DNA from: DUVY01 sp036562755
GTDB taxonomy: Bacteria; Bacillota; Clostridia; Christensenellales; DUVY01
Direction: 5' to 3'
Assembly (NCBI GenBank): GCA_036562755.1
Contig: DATCJN010000050.1
Location: forward strand, 1-28,049
DNA length: 28,049 nt
Shown: positions 8,082 to 15,163 of the stretch, piece after piece
How positions within the stretch are numbered: position 1 is the stretch's first letter
How the letters are laid out: each line of letters opens with the position of its first letter
Notes under the pieces: model-generated
What the model was told of the DNA's origin: nothing
The model's database searches: none
The model's input: the letters and a program-made list of their open reading frames with translations, nothing else
Position numbers and translations under genes: made by a program

Positions 8082-8696
8082 ATGGCAAAATACACAGGTG
8101 CAGACTGCCGTTTGTGCAGAAGAGAAGGAATGAAGCTATTTTTGAAGGGCGATAGATGCACCTCCAAAAAATGCGCTATAGAAAGAAGGCCTACGCCTCC
8201 CGGAATGCACGGAATGGGCAGAAAGAGAAATAGCGAATACGGTTTGCAATTAAGAGAAAAACAAAAGGTTAAGAGATATTACGGACTTGTTGAAAAACAA
8301 TTTGAGAACTATTATATCAAGGCTTCCAAACAAAAAGGCGTTACGGGCGAAATTATGTTGTCCATGCTTGAAAGAAGACTTGACAATGTAGTTTACCGTA
8401 TGGGAATAGGTTTTTCGAGAGCCCAAGCCCGTCAAATCGTTAACCACGGCCATATTACCGTAAACGGCAAAAAAGTAGATATTCCGTCATATCAGGTTAA
8501 CGCGGGCGATGTAATCGCTATTAAGCCTTCCAGCAAAGAAAAGTTTGCTTATTTGAAAGAATACAGGCCTATAATTCCTAAATGGCTTGAGTTCTCTACA
8601 GAGACTTTGGAGGGCAAGATATTAGCGTTACCCGCAAGAGAAGACATCGATCTCAACATAAGAGAGCAATTGATTGTCGAGCACTACTCCAAGTAA
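8082..8696 (+). CDS. rpsD: 30S ribosomal protein S4, zinc-binding form
   Basis: S4 nucleates 30S assembly by binding 16S rRNA. The 204-residue protein has four N-terminal cysteines, C9, C12, C26 and C31, a zinc site seen in many anaerobic Firmicutes, and a complete S4 RNA-binding domain (LERRLDNVVYRMG, SRAQARQIVNHGHITVNGK). In E. coli S4 represses the alpha operon by binding the mRNA ahead of rpsM; here a hairpin precedes rpsM, but no binding can be shown. TAGGAGGTAAC precedes the start. Confidence 0.98.
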   Translation: MAKYTGADCRLCRREGMKLFLKGDRCTSKKCAIERRPTPPGMHGMGRKRNSEYGLQLREKQKVKRYYGLVEKQFENYYIKASKQKGVTGEIMLSMLERRLDNVVYRMGIGFSRAQARQIVNHGHITVNGKKVDIPSYQVNAGDVIAIKPSSKEKFAYLKEYRPIIPKWLEFSTETLEGKILALPAREDIDLNIREQLIVEHYSK

Positions 8697-8722
8697 TCAT
8701 TTAAAAGGAGATTAATATAAAT

Positions 8723-9676
8723 ATGATGGAAATAGAAAGACCCAAAATTCAGTGCGACGAGAGCGCTGACGGCAGTTATGCCAAGCTTACCATTGAGCCG
8801 TTGGAACGCGGTTTTGGTATAACTTTGGGCAACTGTTTAAGACGCGTGCTTTTGAGCGCATTGCCGGGGGCGGCTATCAAGGGTATTAGAATTGAGGGCG
8901 TAAAACACGAATTCAGCACTATAAAAGGCGTCAGAGAAGACGTAGCCGAAATAGTTCTCAATCTAAAAGGTATAGCCGTAAAGACAGCTTCTCAAGATCG
9001 CAACTATCAAACAGTTTTGAGATTATACGCGGCAACGCCTGGCGTTGTTACCGCAAAAAATATAGAAACGCATTCCGATGTGGAAATTCTTAACCCCGAC
9101 CATTATATTTGCACATTGGACGCGGGCGCGGTTCTGGATATGCAGTTGACTATTGGCAGGGGCAGAGGCTATGTTAGCGCCAACGATAATAAAGACCCCA
9201 ACGCGCCGTTAGGATATATTCCTATCGATTCTATTTTCACTCCCGTAAAAAAGGTCAATTTCGAAGTAGGCAATACCCGTGTCGGACAAAACATCGACTA
9301 TGACAAATTGACGCTTGAAGTTCAAACCAACGGCACGATGTCCGCTAGAGAGGTTGTATCTCTATCGGCTAAAATAGTAGAAGACCATATTAGACTTTTT
9401 GTCAACTTATCGGACAGCATAAGCGGAATGGACATTTTGGTCAACCGCGAAAAAGACAAACACCAAAAGATTTTGGAAATGAGCATAGAAGATTTGGACT
9501 TGTCCGTGCGTTCGTTTAACTGTCTAAAACGCGCTAATATCAACACTATAGAAGACTTGACCAAGCGCACGGAAGAAGACATGCTAAAAGTCCGCAACCT
9601 TGGCAGAAAGTCTTTGGAAGAAGTTATCAACAAGCTAGCCGAGCTTGGACTTAGCTTAAAAAAGAGTGATGAGTAA
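8723..9676 (+). CDS. rpoA: RNA polymerase alpha subunit
   Basis: Alpha forms the dimer that nucleates RNA polymerase and contacts upstream promoter DNA. The 317 residues contain the N-terminal assembly domain (LTIEPLERGFGITLGNCLRRVLLSALPG near 22-50) and, after a linker near 230-250, the C-terminal DNA-binding domain (EDLDLSVRSFNCLKRANINTIEDL onward). Two adjacent ATGs (8723 and 8726) could serve; AAAAGGAG lies about 12-15 bases upstream. It is placed between rpsD and rplQ as in most bacteria. Confidence 0.98.
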   Translation: MMEIERPKIQCDESADGSYAKLTIEPLERGFGITLGNCLRRVLLSALPGAAIKGIRIEGVKHEFSTIKGVREDVAEIVLNLKGIAVKTASQDRNYQTVLRLYAATPGVVTAKNIETHSDVEILNPDHYICTLDAGAVLDMQLTIGRGRGYVSANDNKDPNAPLGYIPIDSIFTPVKKVNFEVGNTRVGQNIDYDKLTLEVQTNGTMSAREVVSLSAKIVEDHIRLFVNLSDSISGMDILVNREKDKHQKILEMSIEDLDLSVRSFNCLKRANINTIEDLTKRTEEDMLKVRNLGRKSLEEVINKLAELGLSLKKSDE

Positions 9677-9688
9677 GGAGCTATAATA

Positions 9689-10192
9689 ATGGGATACAAA
9701 TTAGGAAGACCTACCGATCAAAGAATGGCGATGCTTCGCAATCAGGTTTCGCAGCTTTTTTGGTATGGCAAAATACAAACAACTTTTGCTCGCGCTAAAT
9801 CCGTTCAAAAAATAGCCGAAAAACTTTTGACGCTCGCTATTGATACCCATGACGATGTGGTAAAAGTAGAGCTTACAAAAACGGACGCAAAAGGCAAGGA
9901 ATATAAAGTAGAGCATTATAACGACGGACCTAAAAAGCTGGCCGCAAGAAGAAGATTGATGGCTAATCTATATGATTTGCAAGAAATTAAGAGCAAAGAC
10001 GAATCCAAGACCGCTTATAAGGCCAGAACAAAGGATATTAAACATCCTTTAATTGAAAAGATATTTAACGAATACGCGCCTAAGTATTCTCAAAGAGCAA
10101 AAGAAGGTCAAGGCGGCGGATATACAAGAATCATAAAAGTAGGTCAACGCCGCGGCGACGCCGCCGAATTGGCTATAATTGAATTAATCTAA
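9689..10192 (+). CDS. rplQ: 50S ribosomal protein L17 with a large insertion
   Basis: L17 sits near the peptide exit tunnel of the 50S subunit. The N-terminus (MGYKLGRPTDQRMAMLRNQVSQL) and C-terminus (GGGYTRIIKVGQRRGDAAELAIIEL) are typical. The protein is 167 residues against the usual 113-130. The extra material is a Lys/Asp/Glu-rich stretch from about residue 52 to 105, between the helical core and the C-terminal strands. Longer L17 forms occur in some Clostridia. It is the last gene of the operon, followed by hairpins. Confidence 0.95.
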   Translation: MGYKLGRPTDQRMAMLRNQVSQLFWYGKIQTTFARAKSVQKIAEKLLTLAIDTHDDVVKVELTKTDAKGKEYKVEHYNDGPKKLAARRRLMANLYDLQEIKSKDESKTAYKARTKDIKHPLIEKIFNEYAPKYSQRAKEGQGGGYTRIIKVGQRRGDAAELAIIELI

Positions 10193-10229
10193 AAAAAATA
10201 AATCCCTTTCTCTTCTCAAGAAAGGGATT
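10193..10229 (-). terminator. Terminator serving the collagen gene (and perhaps rplQ)
   Basis: An 11-base-pair stem (10201-10211 with 10219-10229, seven-base loop) is followed, reading the minus strand, by a T-rich run of nine or more. That makes it a good factor-independent terminator for the leftward gene ending at 10276. On the plus strand the following bases are only mildly T-rich. Confidence 0.75.
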
Positions 10230-10247
10230 GTTAATTTTGTGTTATCG

Positions 10248-10277
10248 ACAGGCCTTATAGGCCTGTTTTTATTTTTT
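10248..10277 (+). terminator. Terminator of the ribosomal operon
   Basis: ACAGGCCT pairs with AGGCCTGT across a three-base loop (10248-10266), followed by TTTTATTTTTT. This is a factor-independent terminator for the rightward ribosomal operon. Its T-run reaches into the stop codon of the opposing collagen gene. Confidence 0.8.
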
Positions 10278-11133
10278 AGGATATTTTCATTATAAAAATA
10301 CTAGCCGAAATGTTCAATATAGCGTTACCTGTATCATTTACCACAACCAGCTCGCTGGGATCGGGAGCGGGTGGAGTTGTAAACCAGGCGTAGCCGACCG
10401 CGGTAAAAGTCGAGGTGATTAAGCCTATCATTGCGTTGCTGCCGGGAACATTTATACCGTTTAGACGCAAGACAAAGTTTAAAACCGCAAGCGCCGCGCT
10501 GCTGCCTGTAACGTTATATTGAACTATATACGTTGAATTGGGCGCAAGCTCAAAAGTATCGCTGCCGGGCGTATGGCTTATATCCGTTCCGCTTATAGCG
10601 CCGTTATTGATAAAAGGAATAGTGCCGTTGGGTAGAACGCTTGTTCCCGGGGATTCAGTATAGGCAGTTAAAAGATTGTCAATAACAAGGGGCGGGCCTG
10701 TAGGACCTTCCGGGCCTGTAGGACCTTCCGGGCCTGTAGGACCTGCGGGGCCTTCTGGACCTGTAGGACCTGTTGGACCTTCAGCACCGGTAGGACCAGT
10801 GGGACCTGTAGGTCCGGCGGGACCGATTAAGCCTTGAGGACCCGTAGGGCCTTCTGGGCCTGTAGGACCTGTAGGACCGGTTGGACCTATTAAACCTTGG
10901 GGACCAGTAGGGCCAGTGGGACCGGTAGGGCCGGTAGGGCCTGTTGGACCGTCTGCGGGACCTGCAGGGCCTGTGGGGCCTGTAGGACCTGTGGGACCAG
11001 TGGGACCAGTGGGGCCTGTATGTCCTCTAGGGCCAGGCGGACCGGGGCAGCCTCTTGGGCCGGGAGGACCCGGAGGACCGGCGCAGCAACAATCGCAGCA
11101 ATCTATTTTTCTTTTGCAATCGTCAAAAAACAT
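10276..11133 (-). CDS. Collagen-like protein 1, BclA-like (likely spore surface)
   Basis: The protein has 285 residues in three parts. Residues 1-18 (MFFDDCKRKIDCCDCCCA) are Cys-rich with no signal peptide. Residues 19-148 are Gly-X-Y collagen repeats, mostly GPT and GPP, with one extra residue at D61 that breaks the register. Residues 149-285 form a globular beta-rich head ending in ISASIFIMKIS, like the trimeric heads of BclA-type exosporium proteins. AAGGAG precedes the ATG. Its head is clearly homologous to that of collagen-like protein 3. Family knowledge suggests a trimeric filament on the spore surface, anchored by Cys cross-links; this is inference. It has its own promoter-like box and terminator. 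Confidence 0.88.
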   Translation of the reverse strand: MFFDDCKRKIDCCDCCCAGPPGPPGPRGCPGPPGPRGHTGPTGPTGPTGPTGPTGPAGPADGPTGPTGPTGPTGPTGPQGLIGPTGPTGPTGPEGPTGPQGLIGPAGPTGPTGPTGAEGPTGPTGPEGPAGPTGPEGPTGPEGPTGPPLVIDNLLTAYTESPGTSVLPNGTIPFINNGAISGTDISHTPGSDTFELAPNSTYIVQYNVTGSSAALAVLNFVLRLNGINVPGSNAMIGLITSTFTAVGYAWFTTPPAPDPSELVVVNDTGNAILNISASIFIMKIS

Positions 11134-11162
11134 ATTCTCGCTTCTCCTTATATTTTTACTAC

Positions 11163-11170
11163 ATTATATG
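11163..11170 (-). promoter_or_regulatory. Promoter -10 box of collagen gene 1
   Basis: Reading the minus strand, CATATAATG lies about 29 bases before the start codon. It can be read as a SigE/SigK-type -10 (CATA...) or as a SigA TATAAT. No good -35 is seen. The same box stands at the same distance before the two sister genes. Confidence 0.55.
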
Positions 11171-11235
11171 AAATTCTATATAATCAAGACATTAAGCTGT
11201 TTTTAAATTTAAGAATAAATTGGCTAAAACGGCAT

Positions 11236-11265
11236 AAAAACAGGCTCAGAAGCGAGCCTGTTTTT
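11236..11265 (-). terminator. Terminator of collagen gene 2
   Basis: A 12-base-pair stem (11236-11247 with 11254-11265) with a six-base loop, whose minus-strand 3' arm ends in five T. It lies five bases after the end of the second collagen gene and separates its transcript from the first. Confidence 0.75.
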
Positions 11266-11269
11266 AATT

Positions 11270-12154
11270 TTACGCGTCGGCTATCTTAAACAGCGACAAC
11301 CAAGCGGTTCTTCCGGGGACGCCGGACAGCGTTATACCGGCAACCGAAAAGAAAGATACTCCTACCAAATCGCCTGCAGCGAATTCAAATATGAAGTTAA
11401 CTACGGGTTGAATAAACTCTTCTTGCTGGACAACCAACACTTGTTCGCTGGCCGCGAGATTAGTTCCGTTTTGCGTGACATACATCTGCAATCCTCCGCC
11501 TGCACTGGTAACTTGGCCGCTATAGCTGGCGGAAACAAAATATATTCCGCTTTCGCCTATTTCTAAATTGTTGCCGTTTTGGATTACATTCAAGGTCGGG
11601 CCTAGAATGTTCAGAGGAACGGGAGTACTAGTTACAGGCGGTATTTCAAGAATTCCGCCAAAGAATAAGTCTAATTCGCCGAAAGCGCTTGCAAGCGCGG
11701 GGCCGGTGGGACCAGTAGGGCCTTCAGGGCCGGTGGGACCGATCAAACCTTGAGGGCCTTCGAGACCTGTAGGACCGGTAGGGCCGGCGGGACCGATTAA
11801 GCCTTGAGGACCTGTAGGGCCTGTAGGGCCTGTAGATCCGATTAGGCCTATAGGACCGGTGGGGCCTGTAGGACCGGTAGGGCCGGTAACTCCTGTAGCG
11901 GGACCTGCGGGGCCGGTAGGGCCAGTAGGACCTTCGGGACCGGTAGGACCTTCAGGACCGGTAGGACCGGTAGGGCCTTCGGGGCCTGTAGGACCGATTA
12001 AGCCTTGAGGACCTATAGGGCCGGTGGGGCCGGTAGGGCCGGTGGGACCTGTAGGGCCGATAGGGCCTGGGCAGCCTCTAGGACCGGGAGGGCCTGGAGG
12101 GCCAGGACAGCAGCAATCGCAGCAATTTAATCTTTTGTAATCATCAAAAAACAT
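11270..12154 (-). CDS. Collagen-like protein 2, BclA-like with a different head
   Basis: This has 294 residues. The N-terminus (MFFDDYKRLNCCDCCCP) matches that of its neighbours and again has no signal peptide. Residues 18-153 are collagen repeats with three GPQGLIG modules. The head, 154-294, differs from the other two: it runs ELDLFFGGILEIPPV, then GESGIYFVSASYSGQV, and ends SLFKIADA, which resembles the C1q-like head of clostridial BclA proteins. It shares a 62-base identical tract with collagen gene 3. The ribosome binding site (AAAGAG) is weaker than those of the sisters. Function is inferred as a spore or cell surface filament. Confidence 0.87.
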   Translation of the reverse strand: MFFDDYKRLNCCDCCCPGPPGPPGPRGCPGPIGPTGPTGPTGPTGPIGPQGLIGPTGPEGPTGPTGPEGPTGPEGPTGPTGPAGPATGVTGPTGPTGPTGPIGLIGSTGPTGPTGPQGLIGPAGPTGPTGLEGPQGLIGPTGPEGPTGPTGPALASAFGELDLFFGGILEIPPVTSTPVPLNILGPTLNVIQNGNNLEIGESGIYFVSASYSGQVTSAGGGLQMYVTQNGTNLAASEQVLVVQQEEFIQPVVNFIFEFAAGDLVGVSFFSVAGITLSGVPGRTAWLSLFKIADA

Positions 12155-12185
12155 AATATGCGCTCTTTTAATAATTTGCTATTAC

Positions 12186-12193
12186 ATAATATG
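12186..12193 (-). promoter_or_regulatory. Promoter -10 box of collagen gene 2
   Basis: Minus-strand CATATTATG lies about 31 bases before the start codon, aligned with the boxes of the sister genes. A CATTTTT element lies about 12 bases further upstream, as it does before collagen gene 3, and could be a -35. Confidence 0.5.
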
Positions 12194-12219
12194 ATTTAAA
12201 GATAAAAATGGGGTTTATA

Positions 12220-12254
12220 AAAAAAGCAGGCCCAATATTTAGGCCTGCTTTTTT
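12220..12254 (-). terminator. Terminator of collagen gene 3
   Basis: A 13-base-pair stem pairs 12220-12232 with 12242-12254 across a nine-base loop, and its minus-strand 3' arm ends in six T. It lies 18 bases after the stop of the third collagen gene. Confidence 0.8.
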
Positions 12255-12272
12255 GGTAAATAGTTGTTAGGC

Positions 12273-13109
12273 TTAGGATATCTTCATAATAGATATGCTT
12301 GCCGCTACGCCGACTACTATACCGGCCGTGTTGTTTACAACCACAAGTTCGCTAGGATCGGGCGCCGCGGGAGTCGTAATGAAAGCGTAGCCGGTGGCCG
12401 ATAAAGTTCCCGCAACTACGCCTGCAGAAGCGTTGCTTCCGGGCACTTCTACGCCGTTGAGCTCAAGAACGAAGTCCATCGTCAATAGCGCCGCGGCTGT
12501 TCCGCTGACGGTGTATTGCACTTGGTAAGTTTCGTTGGGCGCGAGCGTAAAGGTGTCAGAACCGGGCACGTGTCCGATATCTGTTCCGCCTATAGCGCCG
12601 TTGGTTGCAAACGGCACCGTTCCGCCAATAGCGATCGTGATGCCTGGCTCGGTAACCGCCGTTAAGAAGGTGTCCAAAACGAGTTCGCCGGGAGGGCCGG
12701 TAGGGCCTTCGGGACCTGTAGGGCCGGTGGGACCTGTGGGGCCTGTAGGGCCGGTAGGACCTGTAGGGCCAGTGGAGCCTGTAGGACCGGTGGGACCTTC
12801 GGGGCCGGTAGGACCGGTGGGACCTTCGGGGCCTGTAGGACCGATTAAGCCTTGAGGACCTATAGGGCCGGTGGGGCCGGTAGGACCTGTAGGGCCAGTG
12901 GGGCCTGTAGGACCGGTAGGACCGCCGGAAGGGCCGGTAGGACCTATAGGGCCGGTGGGACCTGTGGGGCCTGTAGGGCCGGTGGGGCCGGTAAAGCCTC
13001 TAGGACCGGGCGGACCGGGACAACCTCTAGGGCCTGGAGGGCCAGGCGGGCCGGGGCAGCAGCATGGGTCGCAACAATCTATTTTTCTTTTGCAATCGTC
13101 AAAAAACAT
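12273..13109 (-). CDS. Collagen-like protein 3, BclA-like
   Basis: I start this at 13109 (278 residues), because MFFDDCKRKIDCC matches the N-termini of the two sisters and AAAGGGGTG lies just upstream; the frame runs 48 codons further, but through the promoter and terminator region. Residues 1-18 are Cys-rich, 19-150 are Gly-X-Y repeats with an extra residue near 61 as in protein 1, and 151-278 form a head ending SISIMKIS. The head matches that of protein 1 throughout (for example ELAPN/TLAPN, PGSNA, TTPxAPDPSELVVVN). A recent duplication of protein 1 or the reverse is likely. Surface role is inferred. Confidence 0.88.
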   Translation of the reverse strand: MFFDDCKRKIDCCDPCCCPGPPGPPGPRGCPGPPGPRGFTGPTGPTGPTGPTGPIGPTGPSGGPTGPTGPTGPTGPTGPTGPIGPQGLIGPTGPEGPTGPTGPEGPTGPTGSTGPTGPTGPTGPTGPTGPTGPEGPTGPPGELVLDTFLTAVTEPGITIAIGGTVPFATNGAIGGTDIGHVPGSDTFTLAPNETYQVQYTVSGTAAALLTMDFVLELNGVEVPGSNASAGVVAGTLSATGYAFITTPAAPDPSELVVVNNTAGIVVGVAASISIMKIS

Positions 13110-13142
13110 CTTTTGCACCCCTTTAAATACTTTGTGTATAAC

Positions 13143-13150
13143 ATTATATG
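13143..13150 (-). promoter_or_regulatory. Promoter -10 box of collagen gene 3
   Basis: Minus-strand CATATAATGT, identical over ten bases to the box of collagen gene 1, lies about 33 bases before the start codon. TCATTTT stands about 11 bases upstream and resembles the SigE -35 element, though at a shorter spacing than usual. Confidence 0.55.
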
Positions 13151-13180
13151 TTAGCCTCAAAAAAATGACACAACGCGAAA

Positions 13181-13207
13181 AAAAAGCCCCTTCAGTATAG
13201 AAGGGGC
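13181..13207 (-). terminator. Terminator of the yitT-family gene
   Basis: GCCCCTTC pairs with GAAGGGGC (13186-13207) across a six-base loop. On the minus strand the stem is followed by a run of nine T. It closes the transcript of the gene at 13228-14112 before the collagen promoter. Confidence 0.85.
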
Positions 13208-13227
13208 AGTTTATTATGCTAGGTAAG

Positions 13228-14112
13228 TTATTCAGAAGTAAATCCTTCTCCAATGACTTCGGAAGCTTGCGAGATATAAGTAAACGAATTTGGCGCGTAT
13301 TCTTTTAAAAGCTGCCTCATAGCGGACACCTGTCTTTTTCTGACAAGGCAGATGAGTAAATTGCGCTCCTTATTTGTGTGCATGCCTTTGGCTTTTATGC
13401 AAGTCACCCCGCGGTTTAGCTTGCTCATAATGACAGCGGCAAGTTCATCGGGATTATCTATGATTATCTCAAACCTAACCGCAGATTTTAAACCTTGTAA
13501 AATAGCGTCGCTTACCTTTGCGCCAACATACATTTCGACCATAGCCAGAATTATAGGGTCGAAGCTTGTAAACAAAATCGCTGTGACTAACACAATAATA
13601 GTGTCAAAGTAGAATATAAAATACGAGACGCTGGTCGCGCTATACTTTCGGTTTGCCAGCGCACCCAAAATGTCCGTTCCCCCCGTGCTTCCGCCTGTTT
13701 TTAATAAAATAGCAAGCGAAGCGCCGTTTAACACTCCGCCCGCCAAAGCAGCCAATACTTTGTTGTCAGGCTCGTATCTAAACGTCAAATCGGTGTGCAG
13801 TTCGATTTGCTCTAAGGCTATCAAAATTATAGAAATCATTACCGTAGATACCAAAGTTTTTACGGTAAACTTCCAGTCCAAACACTTCCAAGCTATGATA
13901 ATCAGAGGAATGTTTAGAGCAAAAATAACATAACCGGAGTTAATCTTTCCCTTGGTTAGAATTTCTATCATGGAAGCAATACCGGTTACCCCACCCGTAG
14001 CAAATTTGTTAGGAACGATAAAAGAGTGCACCCCAAAAGCTCTTAGTAAGCTGGCGACAAAAATCGCCAAAGCTAACCATAATATAGAAAGAAATGTTTT
14101 TCCTTTGCTCAT
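13228..14112 (-). CDS. YitT-family membrane protein
   Basis: The 294-residue protein has five or six membrane segments in its first 200 residues, with the family motif SFIVPNKFATGGVTGIA near 30-46 and GGSTGGTDILG near 140-150, followed by a soluble DUF2179-type domain (about 215-285, MHTNKERNLLICLVRKRQ). These proteins are widespread in Firmicutes; transport function is not established. A TATAAT (14150-14155, minus strand) with a weak TTTTCA -35 lies upstream, and half of an inverted repeat falls in its spacer. Confidence 0.9.
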   Translation of the reverse strand: MSKGKTFLSILWLALAIFVASLLRAFGVHSFIVPNKFATGGVTGIASMIEILTKGKINSGYVIFALNIPLIIIAWKCLDWKFTVKTLVSTVMISIILIALEQIELHTDLTFRYEPDNKVLAALAGGVLNGASLAILLKTGGSTGGTDILGALANRKYSATSVSYFIFYFDTIIVLVTAILFTSFDPIILAMVEMYVGAKVSDAILQGLKSAVRFEIIIDNPDELAAVIMSKLNRGVTCIKAKGMHTNKERNLLICLVRKRQVSAMRQLLKEYAPNSFTYISQASEVIGEGFTSE

Positions 14113-14163
14113 TTGTTTTTCTCTTTTTTTATAGATTTATATCTTACTTATTATATATCTTAT

Positions 14164-14199
14164 CCCAAATAATGAAAAATCATTTGATATTAATTTGGG
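14164..14199. repeat. Inverted repeat between the YitT gene and ecfA1
   Basis: CCCAAAT at 14164-14170 is repeated inverted at 14193-14199, with a smaller AATGA/TCATT hairpin between. The left arm falls within the spacer of the likely YitT promoter, so it may be an operator. The rest of this 220-base gap is AT-rich with no gene seen. Confidence 0.35.
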
Positions 14200-14277
14200 C
14201 TAATATAAATATATAAGTTTAAATTAAAAAGTCAATATTTTGAGACAATAATTATGTTTTAGGACTGGTTAGTATAA

Positions 14278-14307
14278 TTGCTTAATCAAATAACTTTGTG
14301 ATATACT
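14278..14307 (+). promoter_or_regulatory. Putative promoter of ecfA1
   Basis: TATACT at 14302-14307 with a TGA just before it and a weak TTGCTT (14278-14283) 18 bases upstream. It stands 25 bases before the ecfA1 start. The -35 match is poor; the call rests on the -10 and position. Confidence 0.45.
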
Positions 14308-14332
14308 AAACCATAAAACAAGGCAAAAAAGT

Positions 14333-15163
14333 ATGTCCATAATAGAAGTAAAAAACGTAAAATACGCATATAATTACACCTCTCAAGACGCCATAATAGC
14401 TGTCAACGATGTGTCGTTTTCGATAGAAGAGGGCGAATTTGTGGCGCTTGTGGGCCACAACGGCAGCGGAAAATCCACGCTCGCCAAAATGTTAAACGGG
14501 CTCATAATTCCCCTAGACGGCGACGTGTTTATCGATGGAATGAATACGCGCGACGATTCTTTGCTCTATGATATCAGGCGTCAAATAGGCGTGGTCTTTC
14601 AAAACCCCGACAACCAAATGGTAGCTACTATTATAGAAGACGACGTAGCTTTTGGTCCGGAAAATTTAGGCTTGCCTCCTAAAGAAATCCGCGAGAGAGT
14701 TGATTGGGCTTTGGAAGCGGTGGGAATGTCCAAGTACAAAAAAGGCATGCCCTTTAGATTAAGCGGCGGACAAAAGCAGCGCATCGCAATAGCGGGCGTT
14801 TTGGCGATTAAGCCGAGGATTTTAGTCTTGGACGAATCGACCTCAATGCTGGATCCCAAAGGCAGAGAGGAAGTATTAAATGTTATCAAGCGCCTTAACA
14901 AAGAGCAAAAAATTACCGTGGTGTTGATCACGCATTATATGGACGAAGCGCTGGACGCAGACAGGATTATTATATTAAACAAAGGCAAAGTCGCCTATAT
15001 GGGCGGCAGGGAAATCTTCCTAGAAGAAGAAAAATTAAAAAGTTATGGGCTTAACGTGCCCGCGCACATACACATTGCCAACGCATTGCGCCGGGGCGGA
15101 ATGGATTTATCTCAAATTTGGACCGAGCGCGAGCTGGAGGACGAGATATGCCGATTATTATAG
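14333..15163 (+). CDS. ecfA1: ECF transporter ATPase EcfA1
   Basis: One of two ATPases that energise vitamin and metal uptake by energy-coupling-factor transporters. In 276 residues it has Walker A GHNGSGKST (41-49), Q-loop Q90, signature LSGGQ (143-147), Walker B with D167 and E168, and switch H201. The DESTSMLDP variant after Walker B is typical of EcfA1. AAGG lies nine bases before the ATG. Its end overlaps the ecfA2 start. Confidence 0.95.
   Translation: MSIIEVKNVKYAYNYTSQDAIIAVNDVSFSIEEGEFVALVGHNGSGKSTLAKMLNGLIIPLDGDVFIDGMNTRDDSLLYDIRRQIGVVFQNPDNQMVATIIEDDVAFGPENLGLPPKEIRERVDWALEAVGMSKYKKGMPFRLSGGQKQRIAIAGVLAIKPRILVLDESTSMLDPKGREEVLNVIKRLNKEQKITVVLITHYMDEALDADRIIILNKGKVAYMGGREIFLEEEKLKSYGLNVPAHIHIANALRRGGMDLSQIWTERELEDEICRLL

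Noticed and set aside
10897..11289. Rightward frames of Gly-Pro-Val or Gly-Thr-Arg repeats opposite the collagen genes (also at 12852-13200)
   Set aside because: They are the complement of the GGN-CCN collagen codons; they have no ribosome binding site of their own and no conserved ends.
10690..13010. Short direct repeats that could suggest a CRISPR array or tandem satellite
   Set aside because: The repeats are nine-base Gly-X-Y codons in frame in three genes, without unique spacers or cas genes.
13110..13253. N-terminal extension of collagen-like protein 3 to 13253
   Set aside because: It would run through the promoter box and the yitT-family terminator, and the sister genes start at MFFDD.
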